Source of the DNA: Pithys albifrons albifrons
Lineage: Eukaryota; Chordata; Aves; Passeriformes; Thamnophilidae
DNA length: 64,000 bases
Direction: 5' to 3'
NCBI RefSeq assembly: GCF_047495875.1
Contig: NC_092467.1
Coordinates: forward strand, 31,880,616 to 31,944,615
The first letter of the stretch is position 1, and each line of letters opens with the position of its first letter. Positions 50,106 through 61,625 of the stretch are shown one piece after another. The position numbers and the translations under genes were made by a program. The notes beneath the pieces are model-generated. The model ran no database searches and was not told where the DNA came from. It worked only from the letters and a program-made list of their open reading frames with translations.

Positions 50106-51030
50106 GGCTCTCCCTGCCCTGCCTTCCCTCTCTCGGCCTTCCCTCTCCCTGCACTGCCTTCCCTCTCCCTGCCTTCCCTCTCTCTGCCTTCCCTCTCCCT
50201 GCCTGCCCTCTCCCTGCCTTCCCCTTCCCTGCCTTCCCTCTCTCTGCCTTCCCCCTCCCTGCCTTCCCCTTCCCTGCTCTGCCTTCCCTCTCCCTGCCTT
50301 CCCTCTCCCTGCCTTCCCTCTCCCTGCCTTCCCCCTCCCAGCCTTCCCTCTCCCAGCCTTCCCTCTCCCAGCCTTCCCTCTCCCTGCCTTCCCTCTCCCT
50401 GCCTTCCCTCTCCCTGCCTTCCCTCTCTCTGCCTTCCCCCTCCCAGCCCTGCCTTCCCTCTCCCTGCTCTGCCTTCCCTCTCTCTGCCTCCCCCCTCCCT
50501 GCCCTGCCTTCCCCCTCCCTGCCTTCCCCCTCCCTGCCTTCCCTCTCCCTGCCTTCCCTCTCCCTGCCTTCCCCCTCCCAGCCTTCCCTCTCCCTGCTCT
50601 GCCTTCCCTCTCCCTGCCTTCCCCCTCCCAGCCTTCCCTCTCCCTGCTCTGCCTTCCCCCTCCCAGCCTTCCCTCTCCCTGCTCTGCCTTCCCTCTCCCT
50701 GCCTTCCCTCTCTCTGCCTTCCCCCTCCCAGCCCTACCTTCCCTCTCCCTGCTCTGCCTTCCCCCTCCCAGCCTTCCCTCTCCCTGCTCTGCCTTCCCTC
50801 TCCCTGCCTTCCCTCTCTCTGCCTTCCCCCTCCCAGCCCTACCTTCCCTCTCCCTGCCCTGCCTTCCCTCTCTCTGCCTTCCCTCTCTCTGCCTTCCCTC
50901 TCTCTGCCTTCCCTCTCTCTGCCTTCCCTTTCCCTGCCTTCCCCCTCCCAGCCCTGCCTTCCCTCTCCCTGCCTTCCCCCTCCCAGCCCTGCCTTCCCTC
51001 TCCCTGCTCTGCCTTCCCTCTCCCTGCAGA
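50106..51030. repeat. 15-bp polypyrimidine-rich minisatellite, 0.92 kb
   Basis: Units CTGCCTTCCCTCTCC with variants CTGCCTTCCCCCTCC, CAGCCTTCCCTCTCC and CTGCTCTGCC. The 15-bp period leaves 316- and 344-codon ORFs on the two strands (50099-51049 +, 50051-51085 -) that are not genes. Confidence 0.96.
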
Positions 51031-52034
51031 CAAACCCTGGGGGCTGTGAGGCTGAAATCACAGTCTGGCTCATGCCAGGGAGCAACTGGTGACCCAGAAA
51101 GGCAGGAATTCCTCAGGGAGTGAGGAATTGGAGGGGGAAACTTGGAAGATTATTAGATCACGTGGAAAAGCTGCCAGAAAGGAAGGAATCTCCTCAGGTG
51201 GGAATGGAGACACACAGATAGAAACTGGGTTTGTGGCACATGAAGGAAGAGGGAATATTCCATGTTTTAATGCCCCACAGCAGAATCATCATCCCTCCTC
51301 CCTTCAAGGAAAGAGGACTGTTGGAAGTCTTGGCTGGGTTGAGGAGCTCTGCAGGACTTGGAACAAAGCTGGATAAACATTGCTCAGTAAACCTTCACTC
51401 TGGAGATCCTCAGCCCCTCCAGGTGAGTTCTGTTTCTGCAAAACAGGATAAATATTTGCTGTTTTAAAGACCCCAAAGCAGAGCCTGAAATGCAGATTTG
51501 GCTCCTTTGTTCCCACAGAGGAGTCATCAGGGAGAGTTTCTGCCTCCTCTGGATGGAAAGCAGAAGGTGAAACACAGAGCCTGGTGCAGAAGTTTGGGCT
51601 GGAGGACTCAGCAATCGCCAGCACGTGTTTATCCAGAGCAGGAGAAACTGTCAGAAGGGAATGTGGGATTTGCTTTGCATGGATCAGGATATCCAGGGAG
51701 GCTGGAAATCCTCTGTTCCATTTCCTTGCTCTGTAACCTGCATTCTCCAGGAGAACTTTAAAATGTCCCTGTAACTCAAACCACTCCTGAGGGTGAGGGA
51801 GGTGGGATGGAAGCTCTCCAAGCACAAACATGTGCTGTTCCCATGGATCCAGAGCTCTGGAATGTCTGTGCACCTTCAACATCCTTTGGCTCCACTTGCT
51901 GCTTATTCCTCAGGAGGTCTTTGGCTCCTTGGCAGGATCCAAATCCAAGGATTTGGGGTGTCTGAGAGTCATCTTTGCCTCCTCAGAGTGGGGTCAGGTA
52001 TCCAAAGGACCTGATTGGTGGTTGGGGTTGAGTT
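51031..52034. other. Unique intergenic stretch
   Basis: One kilobase without recognisable repeats, exons or RNA genes; ORFs on both strands are short and overlap each other without splice or start context. Confidence 0.6.
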
Positions 52035-52112
52035 TCAGGCAGCGAATCCATCGGTAGCAACTTGTGTCTCATAATGTGAATTAGTGCTGACTTTCCACTT
52101 AGAAAAACACCA
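52035..52112. repeat. 78-bp duplicated segment, copy 2 (downstream of ROR1)
   Basis: A direct copy of 48478-48555 with one mismatch (AACTTG for AATTTG). Its right edge is also the left edge of the GGAACCC minisatellite, so the duplication and the array start share a breakpoint. Confidence 0.9.
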
Positions 52113-52595
52113 AGGGATGTGGAACCCAAGGGTGGGTGAACCCCAAGGGATGTGGAACCCCAAGGCTGTGGAACCCCAAGGGATGTGGAACCCCAGGGTG
52201 TGGAACCCCAAGGGATGTGGAACCCCAAGGGATGTGGAACCCCAAGGGATGTGGAACCCCAGGGTGTGGAACCCAAGGGTGGGGAACCCAGGGATGGGGA
52301 ACCCAGGGATGGGGAACCCAAGGGTGGGGAACCCAGGGTGTGGAACCCAGGGATGAGGAACCCCAGGGTGGGGAACCCAAGGGTGGGGAACCCAAGGGTG
52401 GGGAACCCCAAGGGATGTGGAACCCAGGGATGTGGAACCCAAGGGTGGGGAACCCAGGGATGAGGAACCCCAGGGTGTGGAACCCAGGGATGAGGAACGC
52501 CAGGGATGAGGAACGCCAGGGATGAGGAACCCCAGGGGTGTGGAACCCCAGGGTGTGGAACCCCAAGGGATGTGGAACCCAAGGCTGGGGAAAAG
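52113..52595. repeat. 17-18-bp GGAACCC minisatellite
   Basis: Units GGGATGTGGAACCCCAA and GGGTGGGGAACCCAA. It starts exactly at the end of the 78-bp duplicated segment and ends at a CR1 palindrome half. Confidence 0.95.
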
Positions 52596-52690
52596 GAGTG
52601 CCCTGGGCTGGTGATCACAGTGGGTTTGGATCAAGGTTTGGACTTGATGATCTCAGAGGTCTTTTCCAACCCAATCCATTCTATGAATTT
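52596..52690 (+). mobile_element. CR1 tail truncated at the palindrome apex
   Basis: Starts GGAGTGCCCTGGGCTGGTGA, that is, at the centre of the 79-bp palindrome, and continues through the full tail to CCAACCCAATCCATTCTATG. Confidence 0.9.
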
Positions 52691-54300
52691 TAAAATCCCA
52701 ATTCCTGAGCAGGATCTGGGGCTGTTCCTCTCTTGCAAACAGGAGTCATTCCTTGCCCATTCTGCCCTTCTCCTCCAGGGGCTTTGGGCAGCTCCTGGGG
52801 ACAGGGAGAGCTGGGGCTGGACTTGTCACCGCTGCTGATTTCCAGGGCATTGAGTCCTTTGATCTCTGGATTTACACTCCCTTATCTGCTGGAAGTTCTC
52901 AGCTGCTCCAGGGCCAGGACCCACCAGCTCTCTGGGCTTCAAACAGCTCCTTCAAGCAGCTGATAAAGCTGCTTTTAAGTTTCCTGCCCTCTCTATTGTT
53001 GGTCTCAGGAGTGCTGGGAGGAGTCCTGAGATCGGTGATAACGGGTGGGTTCACTTTGCCCCGAGACTCTCCTTGTTTCACCTCCATTTGCTGTTTCTCC
53101 TGGTTTTTAAGTCAAATTTCTCCTCTTGGAGTGCCCTTTTTTTTCTTTGTGTCCTGGTTTCCACCCCATGGAATGATGTTCTCCTCTCCTGCATCCCCTC
53201 AGTGTGGCAGGACCTTTCCAAGCAACTTCCTTTCAATTGGGAGTCAAATAAATTGTAAAGTTTCTATTTCTGGCTGTCCAGCAGAGGAAGGAGAGTCCAG
53301 GAACGGCTCCTTCCCATTCCCAGCCCTGGAGAAGGAAGCAGCTCATTCCCTGCTTTTCCTGGGGATGGAACGAGCTGACAGATCCCACGGATGTCACAAC
53401 AACCCTGAGGGGATGGAGATGGAGCTGCTGGAATGTCCTGATGGGTTGGTGGGGGTTGGACCTGCTGGTCCTGCCCTGTCCCAGCTCCAGAAGCCAAAGG
53501 AGGGAAAAACGATCCTTCTTTTCTTTCATATCCTGCCTTTTCCAGTGGCTTCCCTGTCACTTCCCAGCAGGATCAGATGAACCCCAGGGAGGGAGAGGAA
53601 TGTGTGGGACAAAAGCAGGAGGGGACATTGGAATTGTGGCAGCACCACTTGGGGCTCTTTTTTGGCTTCATTTTAGCTCTTTTTTGGGGCTTATTTTTAG
53701 CTCTTTTTTGAGAATTCCTTTCCCTTCCTTAGTTTGTGGTTTCTCCCTCTTGGATAACCCAGGGATGGAGCCACATCCAAGACAGCCCAGGCAGTGATGG
53801 GATGAACCACAAAGGAATTTCACTCCAACAGGCACTTCCCTGCCTTCATTTTCAGTGTCTGTGCAACAACTTCGAAACTAAGGCAAAAAAACCTCCTGCA
53901 AAAAACACCAAAAGGGTCTCACAAAACTCCACCTAATGGCAAGAAAATGTCTTGTCTTGGCCTGGGAAGTGGTTTTTGAAGAGTATTTTATTTTCCTTGG
54001 AGCAGAAGGGAAGGGCAGAACAGTAAAAGAGTCTTTGCTTTTGCTGTTTTGCAGCGATGAACGGACAGTGATTTTTTGGGATGTTGTTCCTTTTGGATTT
54101 GTGGGGTTTTATTCCCCCATTTCTTTGCCAACAATTAATAACATTAATCCTGAAAGCGTTAATGGGTTCAGATCAGCCCAACTGATCGTGTCCTTTGGGG
54201 AACGTTCTGCGAGGGACGGTCAGAAACTCCTCCCGCCGGCCCGAGAGGTGCTCAGGGCTCTCCAACTGCTCCGGGATTCTCCCGGGGCTCAGTTAGTGGG
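52691..54300. other. Unique intergenic stretch
   Basis: 1.6 kb with no recognised gene or repeat, apart from TTTTTTGGGGCT-type short repeats near 53650-53710. Open frames up to 275 codons (52753-53580) show no known domain. Confidence 0.55.
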
Positions 54301-55490
54301 GGGAAAATCCAGGGAAGTGGCAAATCCGGGGAAGCTGCAAATCCGGGGAAGCTGCAAATCCAGGGAAGCTGCAAATCCAGGGAAGTGACAAATCCAGGGA
54401 AGCGGCGAATCCAAGGAAATTGTGAATTCAGGGAAGTTGCAAATCCAGGGAAGCGGCAAATCCAGGGAAGCGGCGAATCCAAGGAAATTGTGAATTCAGG
54501 GAAGTTGCAAATCCAGGGAAGCGGCAAATCCAGGGAAGCGGCAAATCCAGGGAAGCGGCAAATCCAGGGAAGCGGCAAATCCAAGGAAGTGGCAAATCCA
54601 GGGAAGTTGTGAATCCAGGGAAGTTGTGAATCCAGGGAAGTTGGAAATCCAGGGAAGTGGCAAATCCAGGAAAGTTGCAAATTGAGGGAAGCTGCAAATC
54701 CAGGGAAGTTGGAAATCCAGGGAAGTTGTGAATTCAGGGAAGCTGCAGATCCAGGGAAGGTGGAGATCCAGGGAAGCTGCAGATCCAGGGAAGTTGGAAA
54801 TCTGGGGAAGTTGTGAATTCAGGGAAGTTGCAAGGTCAGGGAATTTGCAAATCCAGGGAAGATACAAATTGAGGGAATTTGCAAATCCAGGGAAGCGGCA
54901 TATCCAGGGAAGTTGTGAATCCAGGGAAGCTACAAATCCAGGGAAATGGCAAATTGAGGGAAGCGGCAAATCCAGGGAAGCAGCGAATCCAAGGAAATTG
55001 TGAATTCAAGGAAGCTGCAAAGTCAGGGAAGCTGCAGATCCGGGAAAGCGGCAAATCCAGGGAAGCGGCAAATCCAGGGAAGCGGCAAATCCAGGGAAGT
55101 GGCAAATCCAGGGAAGTTGCAAATCCGGGGAAGCGGCAAATCCAGGGAAGCGGCAAATCCAGGGAAGCTGCAAATCCAGGGAAGCTGCAAATCCAGGGAA
55201 GTGGCAAATCCAGGGAAGCGGCAAATCCAGGGAAGCGGCGAATCCAGGGAAGCGGCGAATCCAGGGAAGCGGCGAATCCAGGGAAGCGGCAAATTCAAGG
55301 AAGCGGCAAATCCAGGGAAGCGGGAAATGCAGGGAAGTTGTGAATTCAGGGAAGCAGCAAATCCAGGGAAGCGGCAAATCCAGGGAAGTTGTGAATTCAG
55401 GGTAATTGCAAAGCCAGGGAAGTTGGAAATCCAGGAAAGTTAGAAATCCAGGGAAGTGGCAAATCCAGGGAAGCTGCAAATCCAAGGAAC
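54301..55490. repeat. 17-bp minisatellite, 1.19 kb
   Basis: About 70 units of AATCCAGGGAAGCGGCA with CTGCA, TTGTG, TTGGA and GTGGCA variants. Three units (51 bp) make 17 codons, so several frames stay open without coding function. Confidence 0.96.
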
Positions 55491-55935
55491 TGGAGCTGCA
55501 ATGCCGGGATCCTGCCCTGCATCTCAGAAGGGCTTGGAGTTCCCTCCTCCTGATTTCCCTTCTCCAACAGGTGCAAAAGTCCCTTTCCCCCTTTGAATCC
55601 CATTTTTGTCTCCATCCATTAGAAAGGAAAGGAACAATTGGTGGATTTGAAGCCCCACGAGGCTCAGACTGAAGGTATTGAACAGAACAAAAGGTTCATT
55701 TTCCTTTCCCGGGGCTCGGTGGCCTTCACAGAACTCCTTTGTTTGATGTGTTGGGGAATTGTTTCCTTAGGTGGTGCCACAGCATCCCGAAGGATCCTTG
55801 GAATTTCGGTCCCTTTGGGTCTGGGAAGCTCCGGAGTTGGGATAAATTCACCTCCCAGCACTTGAATTATTTTCTTACCCCCCATTCAAATTGTGACAAC
55901 TCATGGGGAAATCACAACTCGCTGATTGTTGCAGC
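55491..55935. other. Unique spacer between two satellites
   Basis: No gene or known repeat recognised. Confidence 0.55.
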
Positions 55936-55937
55936 CA

Positions 55938-56982
55938 AGATTGGAAAAGAAGGAAAAGGGGAAGGGGAAAAGAGGGAAAAGGGGAAGGAAGAAAGAAGGA
56001 AAAGGGGAAGGAGAAAAGAAGGAAAAGGGGAAGGGGAAAAGAAGGAAAAGGGGAAAAGAAGGAAAAGGGGGAGGAGAAAAGAAGGGGAAGGAGGAAAGAA
56101 GGAAAAGGGAAAGGAGGAAAGAAGGAAAAGGGGAAGGAAGAAAGAAGGAAAAGGGGAAGGAAGAAAGAAGGAAAAGGGGAAGGGGAAAGAAGGAAAAGGG
56201 GAAAAGAAGGAAAAGGGGAGAAAAAGGAAAAGGGGAGAAGAAGGAAAAGGGGAGAAGAAGGAAAAGGGGAGAAGAAGGGAAAGGGGAGAAGAAGGAAAAG
56301 GGGAGAAGAAGGAAAAGGGGAGAAGAAGGAAAAGGGGAAGGAGGAAAGAAGGAAAAAGGGAAGGAGGAAAGAAGGGAAAGGGGAAGGAGGAAAGAAGGGA
56401 AAGGGGAAGGAGGAAAGAAGGGAAAGGGGAGGGAGAAAAGAAGGGAAAGGGGAGGGAGGAAAGAAGGGAAAGGGGAGGGAGGAAAGAAGGGAAAGGGAAG
56501 GGAGAAAAGAATGGAAAGGGGAAAAGAAGGAAAAGGGGAAAAGAAGGAAAGGGGGAAAAGAAGGAAAAGGGGAAGGAGAAAATAAGGAAAAGGGGAAGGA
56601 GGAAAGAAGGAAAAGGGGAAGGAGAAAAGAAGGAAGAGGGGAAGGAGAAAGGAAAGGAGGGGAAGGAGAAAGAAGGAAAAGGGGAAGGAGGAAATGAAAG
56701 AAGGAAAAGGGCAAGGAGAAAAGAAGGAAAATAGGAAGGAGAAAGAAAAGAAGGAAAATGGGAAGGAGAAAGAAAAGAAGGAAAATGGGAAGGAGAAAGA
56801 AAAGAAGGAAAATGGGAAGGAGAAAGAAAAGAAGGAAAATGGGAAGGAGAAAGAAATGAAGGAAAATGGGAAGGAGAAAGGAAGGAAAAGGGGAAGGAGA
56901 AGAGAAGGGAAAGGGGAAGGAGAAAGGAAGGAAAAGGGGAAGGAGAAAGAAATGAAGGGAAAGGGGAAGGAGAAAAAAATGC
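55938..56982. repeat. Polypurine satellite, 1.04 kb
   Basis: Pure A/G on the + strand: GGAAAAGGGGAAGGAGGAAA-type units, with sub-arrays GGGGAGAAGAAGGAAAA (56210-56340) and GAAAATGGGAAGGAGAAAGA (56750-56880). It produces Lys/Glu/Arg/Gly shadow ORFs up to 331 codons. The unit is the reverse complement of the 59700-60455 satellite. Confidence 0.97.
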
Positions 56983-57704
56983 CACCTGGTGGCAGCAGAT
57001 GCCGGGATTTCGGGAGGTTCCTCCTTGTTGGATCCCGGGCAGGTCCCGGCGCTCGGGGCGGGTTCAGCCTCGGAGGTTTCCTCGTATTTTTGCCTTGTTT
57101 TCCTTTCCTCGATTACAAACAGCTCCCAAACCACGCTGGGTTTTTAAAAGCTCTTAACTCCTGGCACGGGATTAGAGGGAAAAGAATCCAAAAATCTGCT
57201 GACAGAAGCAACACCAACCATCAGTTCAGGGTTGTTATAAGGCCAAGGTGTGTTTTGTGCATAAAATGAGACCTCTGGCTCTGTAAAAGAGGTTTGAAGT
57301 AGGGCTGGGTTTGGTGTCAGACACGTTGCTGGGAGCTCTTGGTTGAGTTGTCACCTGTCCCCTCATTATGGAGGCAACGAGTCCATTTTAACGTCATTAA
57401 ACCCTTCATTAAATCCTTCATTAAATCCATCAGATCCCCAGGGAGGGAGGAGGGGTTGGAGCACCCAGAGTTGGGTGCACACGATCTCAGGATGAATTGG
57501 ATGTTGTGGAAAATGCTGGTGAAACACAAGGAGAAGGGGATGGGCAAGGTCTGAAGTGTGATCAGCACTTGGGAGTTTCCAGAATTGTAGGACAAGAAGG
57601 AAGGTGGATCTGGAAGTTTCTTTGGGGTCTGGAAATCTGGATTTTGGTGGGGGAGGACAGAAGTGGGACTGCAAACCCCCATTTTCAGAGAGCTTCTTGA
57701 ACAA
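56983..57704. other. Unique intergenic stretch
   Basis: Contains a short TTCATTAAATCC duplication (57405-57430); otherwise nothing recognised. Confidence 0.55.
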
Positions 57705-57890
57705 GCTGCGGGGACTGGAGTGCCAGGACAAGGGGAATGGTTTCCCAGGGATAGGTGGGATATTGGGAAGGAATTCCTGGCTGGGAGGGTGGGCAGGGCC
57801 TGGGATGGAACTCCCAGAGAAGCTGTGGCTGCTCCAGGATCCCTGGAAGTGTCCAAGGCCAGGTGGGACAAGGCTTGGAGTAAAACTGCC
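57705..57890 (+). mobile_element. CR1 LINE fragment
   Basis: Sense orientation of the block at 1934-2150: GATATTGGGAAGGAATTCCT, GGCTGGGAGGGTGGGCAGG, GTGGCTGCTCCAGGATCCC. Truncated before the tail. Confidence 0.82.
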
Positions 57891-58307
57891 CAGCAGAAAT
57901 GTATTTCTATCCTTCAGATAATCTTCATTTTCCCTCCCTGATGCCACCGGGATTCTCAGCACCCACAGCCTGCCCTGTGCTCCCTAAACCCACCCAGGGT
58001 GGTAAAGCGCAGAATTTCTGGGTGGGTTTTGCCGAACTCCTGAAAATCCAGAGTTGGGGGGATGTTGTGGCATGTCCGGAGCTCGTTTGCCACCTCGTGG
58101 CCGCCGAGGGAAGGGAGGGAGAGGCTGCTCAGCTTAATGACCCCTTGGCTTCCTTTGGTGAGATGGCAATTAAACAGCTCATTAGCAGCGGGATGTTCGG
58201 GAACTGTTCTCCTACGCGGCAAAAATTACCATTCCGGGAAGCACCAACATCCAAAATACCCTCTGAAAGTCAAGGCAGAGCCACTCTTGGGTAAGTTATT
58301 GTGTTGC
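57891..58307. other. Unique, CpG-containing stretch
   Basis: Repeat-poor, with scattered CpG (for example CCTCGTGGCCGCCGAGG at 58093-58109) unlike nearby DNA; no exon recognised. Confidence 0.5.
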
Positions 58308-58970
58308 CTCGTGGAATCCAAGGATGGGTTGGGTTGGGAGGGACCTTAAAGGTCATGCCATCCATCCCATCCCACCCTGTTCCATCCCCCCCTGTCCCAT
58401 CCCGTCCTGTCTCATGCCATCCCACCCCATCCCACCACGTCCCACCCCGTCCCAACCCGTCCCATCCCAACCCGTCCCACCCCTTCCCGTCCTCCCATCC
58501 TGTCCCGTCCCATCCCGTCCTGTCCCATCCCATCCCGTCCCACCCCACCCCACCCCACCCCACCCCACCCCATCCCACCCCATCCCATCCCATCCCACCC
58601 TATCCCATCCCATCCCACCCCACCCCACCCCACCCCACCCCACCCCACCCCATCCCATCCCATCCCATCCCATCCCACCCCATCCCACCCCATCCCACCC
58701 CATCCCACCCCATCCCACCCCATCCCATCTCATCCCACCCCACCCCGTCCCACCCCGTCCCACCCCGTCCCATCCCGTCCCATCCCGTCCCATCCCACCC
58801 CATCCCGTCCCATCCCGTCCCATCCCGTCCCACCCCACCCCATCCCATCCCACCCCACCCCATCCCATCCCACTCCATCCCACTCCATCCCACCCCATCC
58901 CACTCCATCCCACTCCATCCCATCCCATCCCACCCCATCCCATCCCATCCCATCCCATCCCACTTTCAGT
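58308..58970. repeat. (CATCC/CACCC/CGTCC)n satellite seeded in a CR1 tail, 0.62 kb
   Basis: A CR1 tail in minus orientation (GGTTGGGTTGGGAGGGACCT) passes at 58355 into pentanucleotides CATCC, CACCC, CGTCC and CACTCCATCC in blocks. One strand is fully open in all three frames as a by-product. Confidence 0.95.
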
Positions 58971-59700
58971 CACTGTTGACTGTCCTGCTTTCAAACCATG
59001 GAGGAGACGTATCCAAGATCCCCTTGGGAAGGCAAAGAGCCCACGAGGATGGGCATGGGGGGCAGGAAGGGCACCCTCTGCTTGCCTGGACCGATTCTCT
59101 GCCAAAAGATTCCAGGATTTAATTTGGGATATTGCCCAGGAAAGTTCTTTCCAGTGACAGGTATCTTGGTGCTTTCTGTGCCTGGGAGGGTGACCCTCAG
59201 AACTCACCAATAAACTCACTTTTTTAGGCAATTAGTTGAGCTGTGGCCCCTCCCTGGAGCGGGCAGGGAGTGAGGGGTGATGGGAGAAACCAATGGACGT
59301 GAGAGCACTTTAATCCAATTAACTACGGCTGGGGAATTGTCCGCGGCTCCAAACGCCTTCCGTCTTTTCCAGTGGAAATCCAGCTCCGGATTTTCCCGTG
59401 TCCAGGGCGAAGGGAATGCGGCGCTGCCCTCCTTTGAACTTCACACTTCTTTGCATCTCTTGGCTGTGACCTTTGCTTCCCGAACTGCTCCAGGCGGGGT
59501 GGACTCCAAACCTGGGCTGGGGAGGGGCATCAATGCCGAGTTTTAACTCGTTCCTTGACAAATACCTGTGGAAAAACTACCCAGTCAAGCTGCTCGCCCG
59601 GCCCTGGCTCTGGGTTAGTCCCTGGGATTCCAGGTGGAATTCCCGGCTCTCCAAATACTGCAGGTGCCACCGAGGCTGCCCAAGGGTGGCTGCTGATAAA
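58971..59700. other. Unique spacer between satellites
   Basis: No repeat family or gene recognised; moderately CpG-rich at 59335-59430. Confidence 0.55.
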
Positions 59701-60455
59701 GCTCCTTCCCCTTCTCTTTTCCTCCTTCCCTTTTCCCTTCTCCTTTTCTTCTTCCCTTACTCTTTTTCTCCTTCCCCTTTTCCTTCTTCTTTCCTTCCCC
59801 TTTTCCTTCTTCTTTCCTTCCCCTTTTCCTTCTTCTTTCCTTCCCCTTTTCCTTCTTCTTTCCTTCCCCTTTTCCTTCTTCTTTCCTTCCCCTTTTCCTT
59901 CTTCTTTCCTTCCCCTTTTCCTTCTTTCCTTCCCCTTTTCCTTCTTTCCTTCCCCTTTTCCTTCTTTCCTCCTTCCCCTTCTCCTTCTTTCCTCCTTCCC
60001 CTTCTCCTTCTTTCCTCCTTCCCCTTCTCCTTCTTTCCTCCTTCCCCTTCTCCTTCTTTCCTCCTTCCCCTTTTCTTTCTTTCCTCCTTCCCTCTTTCCT
60101 TCTCCTTTTCCCCTCCTTTTCCTTCTCTTTTCCTCCTTCCCCTTCTTTCCTCCTTCCCCTTTTCCTTCTTTTCTCCTTCCCTCTTTCCTTCTCCTTTTCT
60201 TCCCCTTTTCCTTCTCTTTTTCTCCTTCCCCTTTTCCTTCTTTCCTCCTTCCCCCTTTCCTTCTTCTTTTCTCCTTCCCCTTCTTTTCTCCTTCCCCTTT
60301 TCCTTCTTCTTTTCTCCTTCCCCTTCTTTTCTCCTTCCCTCTTTCCTCTTTTCTCCTTCCCCTTTTCCTTCTTTCCTCCTTCCCTTTTCCTTCCTTTGCT
60401 CCTTCTCCTTCTCCTGTTCTCCTTCCCTTTCTCCTTCTCCTTCCTTCTCCCCTAG
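59701..60455. repeat. Polypyrimidine satellite, 0.75 kb
   Basis: Units CCTTCCCCTTTTCCTTCTTC+TTT, then CCTCCTTCCCCTTCTCCTTC+TTT. Reverse complement of the polypurine satellite at 55938-56982, with a 2.7 kb spacer between. Confidence 0.97.
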
Positions 60456-60599
60456 ATGGCCCTGTGGCCCTGCCTGGGATGCTGCTCCTCCAGGATGGAG
60501 GGATTGCTGCCTGCCCTGCCCTGCCCTTGCCTTCCCCTTGCCCTCCCTGCCCTCCTGGGTTCTTGCTTGAAGTGTCAGCAGCCAAAATGTTTCATTTTG

Positions 60600-60782
60600 C
60601 TTCTACTCCCCATGGAATTAGAGAATCCCAGAGAATTGGTTAGGTAGGAAAAGTCCTTCAAGATCGCCGAGTCCAACCACTCCCACCACCCTTGACCACG
60701 TCCCCAAGTGCCACATCCACATGGCTTTGAAATCCCTCCAGGGATGGGGATTCCACCCCTGCCCTTTCCAAGAAGAAAATTT
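60600..60782 (-). mobile_element. CR1 3' fragment (standard type)
   Basis: GGTAGGAAAAGTCCTTCAAG, CCACGTCCCCAAGTGCCACA, CCCTCCAGGGATGGGGATTC. Interrupted by a palindromic CR1 at 60783. Confidence 0.82.
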
Positions 60783-61625
60783 TCATAGAATCACAGAATG
60801 GATTGGGTTGGAAAAGACCTCTGAGATCATCAAGTCCAACCCTTGATCCAACCCCACTGTGATCACCAGCCCAGGGCACGGAGTGCCCTGGGCTGGTGAT
60901 CACAGTGGGGTTGGATCAAGACATGGTTGGATCAAGACATGGTGGATTCTCACTCAGTGCCACATCCACAGAATCACAGAATGGATTGGGTTGGAAAAGC
61001 CCTCCAAGATCATCAAGTCCAACCCTTGGACCAACTCCAGTCCCTTTACCAGAGCATGGCACTCAATGCCATGGCCAAGCTCAGTTGAAAAACCTCCAGG
61101 GATGGGGAATCCACCCCCTCTCTGGGCAGCCCATTCCAATGTCTGGGCACTCTCTCTGAAAAGAATTTCTTTCTGGTCTCCAACTTCAATTTCCCCTGGC
61201 AGAGCTTGAGCCCATCGCGCCCCCTTGTCCTATTGCTGAGTGCCTGGGAGAAGAGACCAACCCCCACCTGGCCAGAACTTCCCTTCAGGCAGTTCCAGAC
61301 AGTGCTGAGGTCCCCTCTGAGCCTCCTCTTCTCCAGGCTGAACACCCCCAGCTCCCTCAGCCTCTCCCCACAGGGCTTGTGCTCCAGTCCCTTCTCCAGC
61401 CTCGTTGCTCTTCTCACTTGGGTTGGAAGAGAACTCTGAGATCACCAAGTCCAACCCTTGGGCCAACTCCAGTCCCTTTACCAGATCATGGCACTCAGTG
61501 CCACGGCCAAGCTCGGTTGAAAAACCTCCAGGGATGGAGAATCCACCCCCTCTCTGGGCAGGTCATTCCAATGTCTGGGCACTCTCTCTGCAAAGAATTT
61601 TTTTCTCATCTCCAACCTAAACCTC
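60783..61625 (-). mobile_element. CR1 LINE with double tail, palindrome H
   Basis: Tail 2, palindrome, tail 1, ORF2 relic ([20 protein letters not shown]) and then a further copy of tail 1 plus body from 61420, meaning two CR1 copies joined at the GAGAAGAGCAACGAGGCTGG position. Confidence 0.9.
60842..60920. repeat. 79-bp palindrome, locus H
   Basis: Perfect 38-bp arms around GGA. Confidence 0.95.

Noticed and set aside
50051..51085. 344-codon minus-strand ORF with Gly/Arg/Glu repeats
   Set aside because: By-product of the 15-bp array; the opposite strand is equally open.
55739..57269. Lys/Glu/Gly-rich ORFs on both strands resembling nuclear proteins
   Set aside because: Pure A/G satellite; homopurine DNA has few stop codons in any frame.
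58301..59231. Pro/His/Ser or Gly/Trp/Met/Asp-rich ORFs
   Set aside because: Pentanucleotide CATCC satellite read in different frames.
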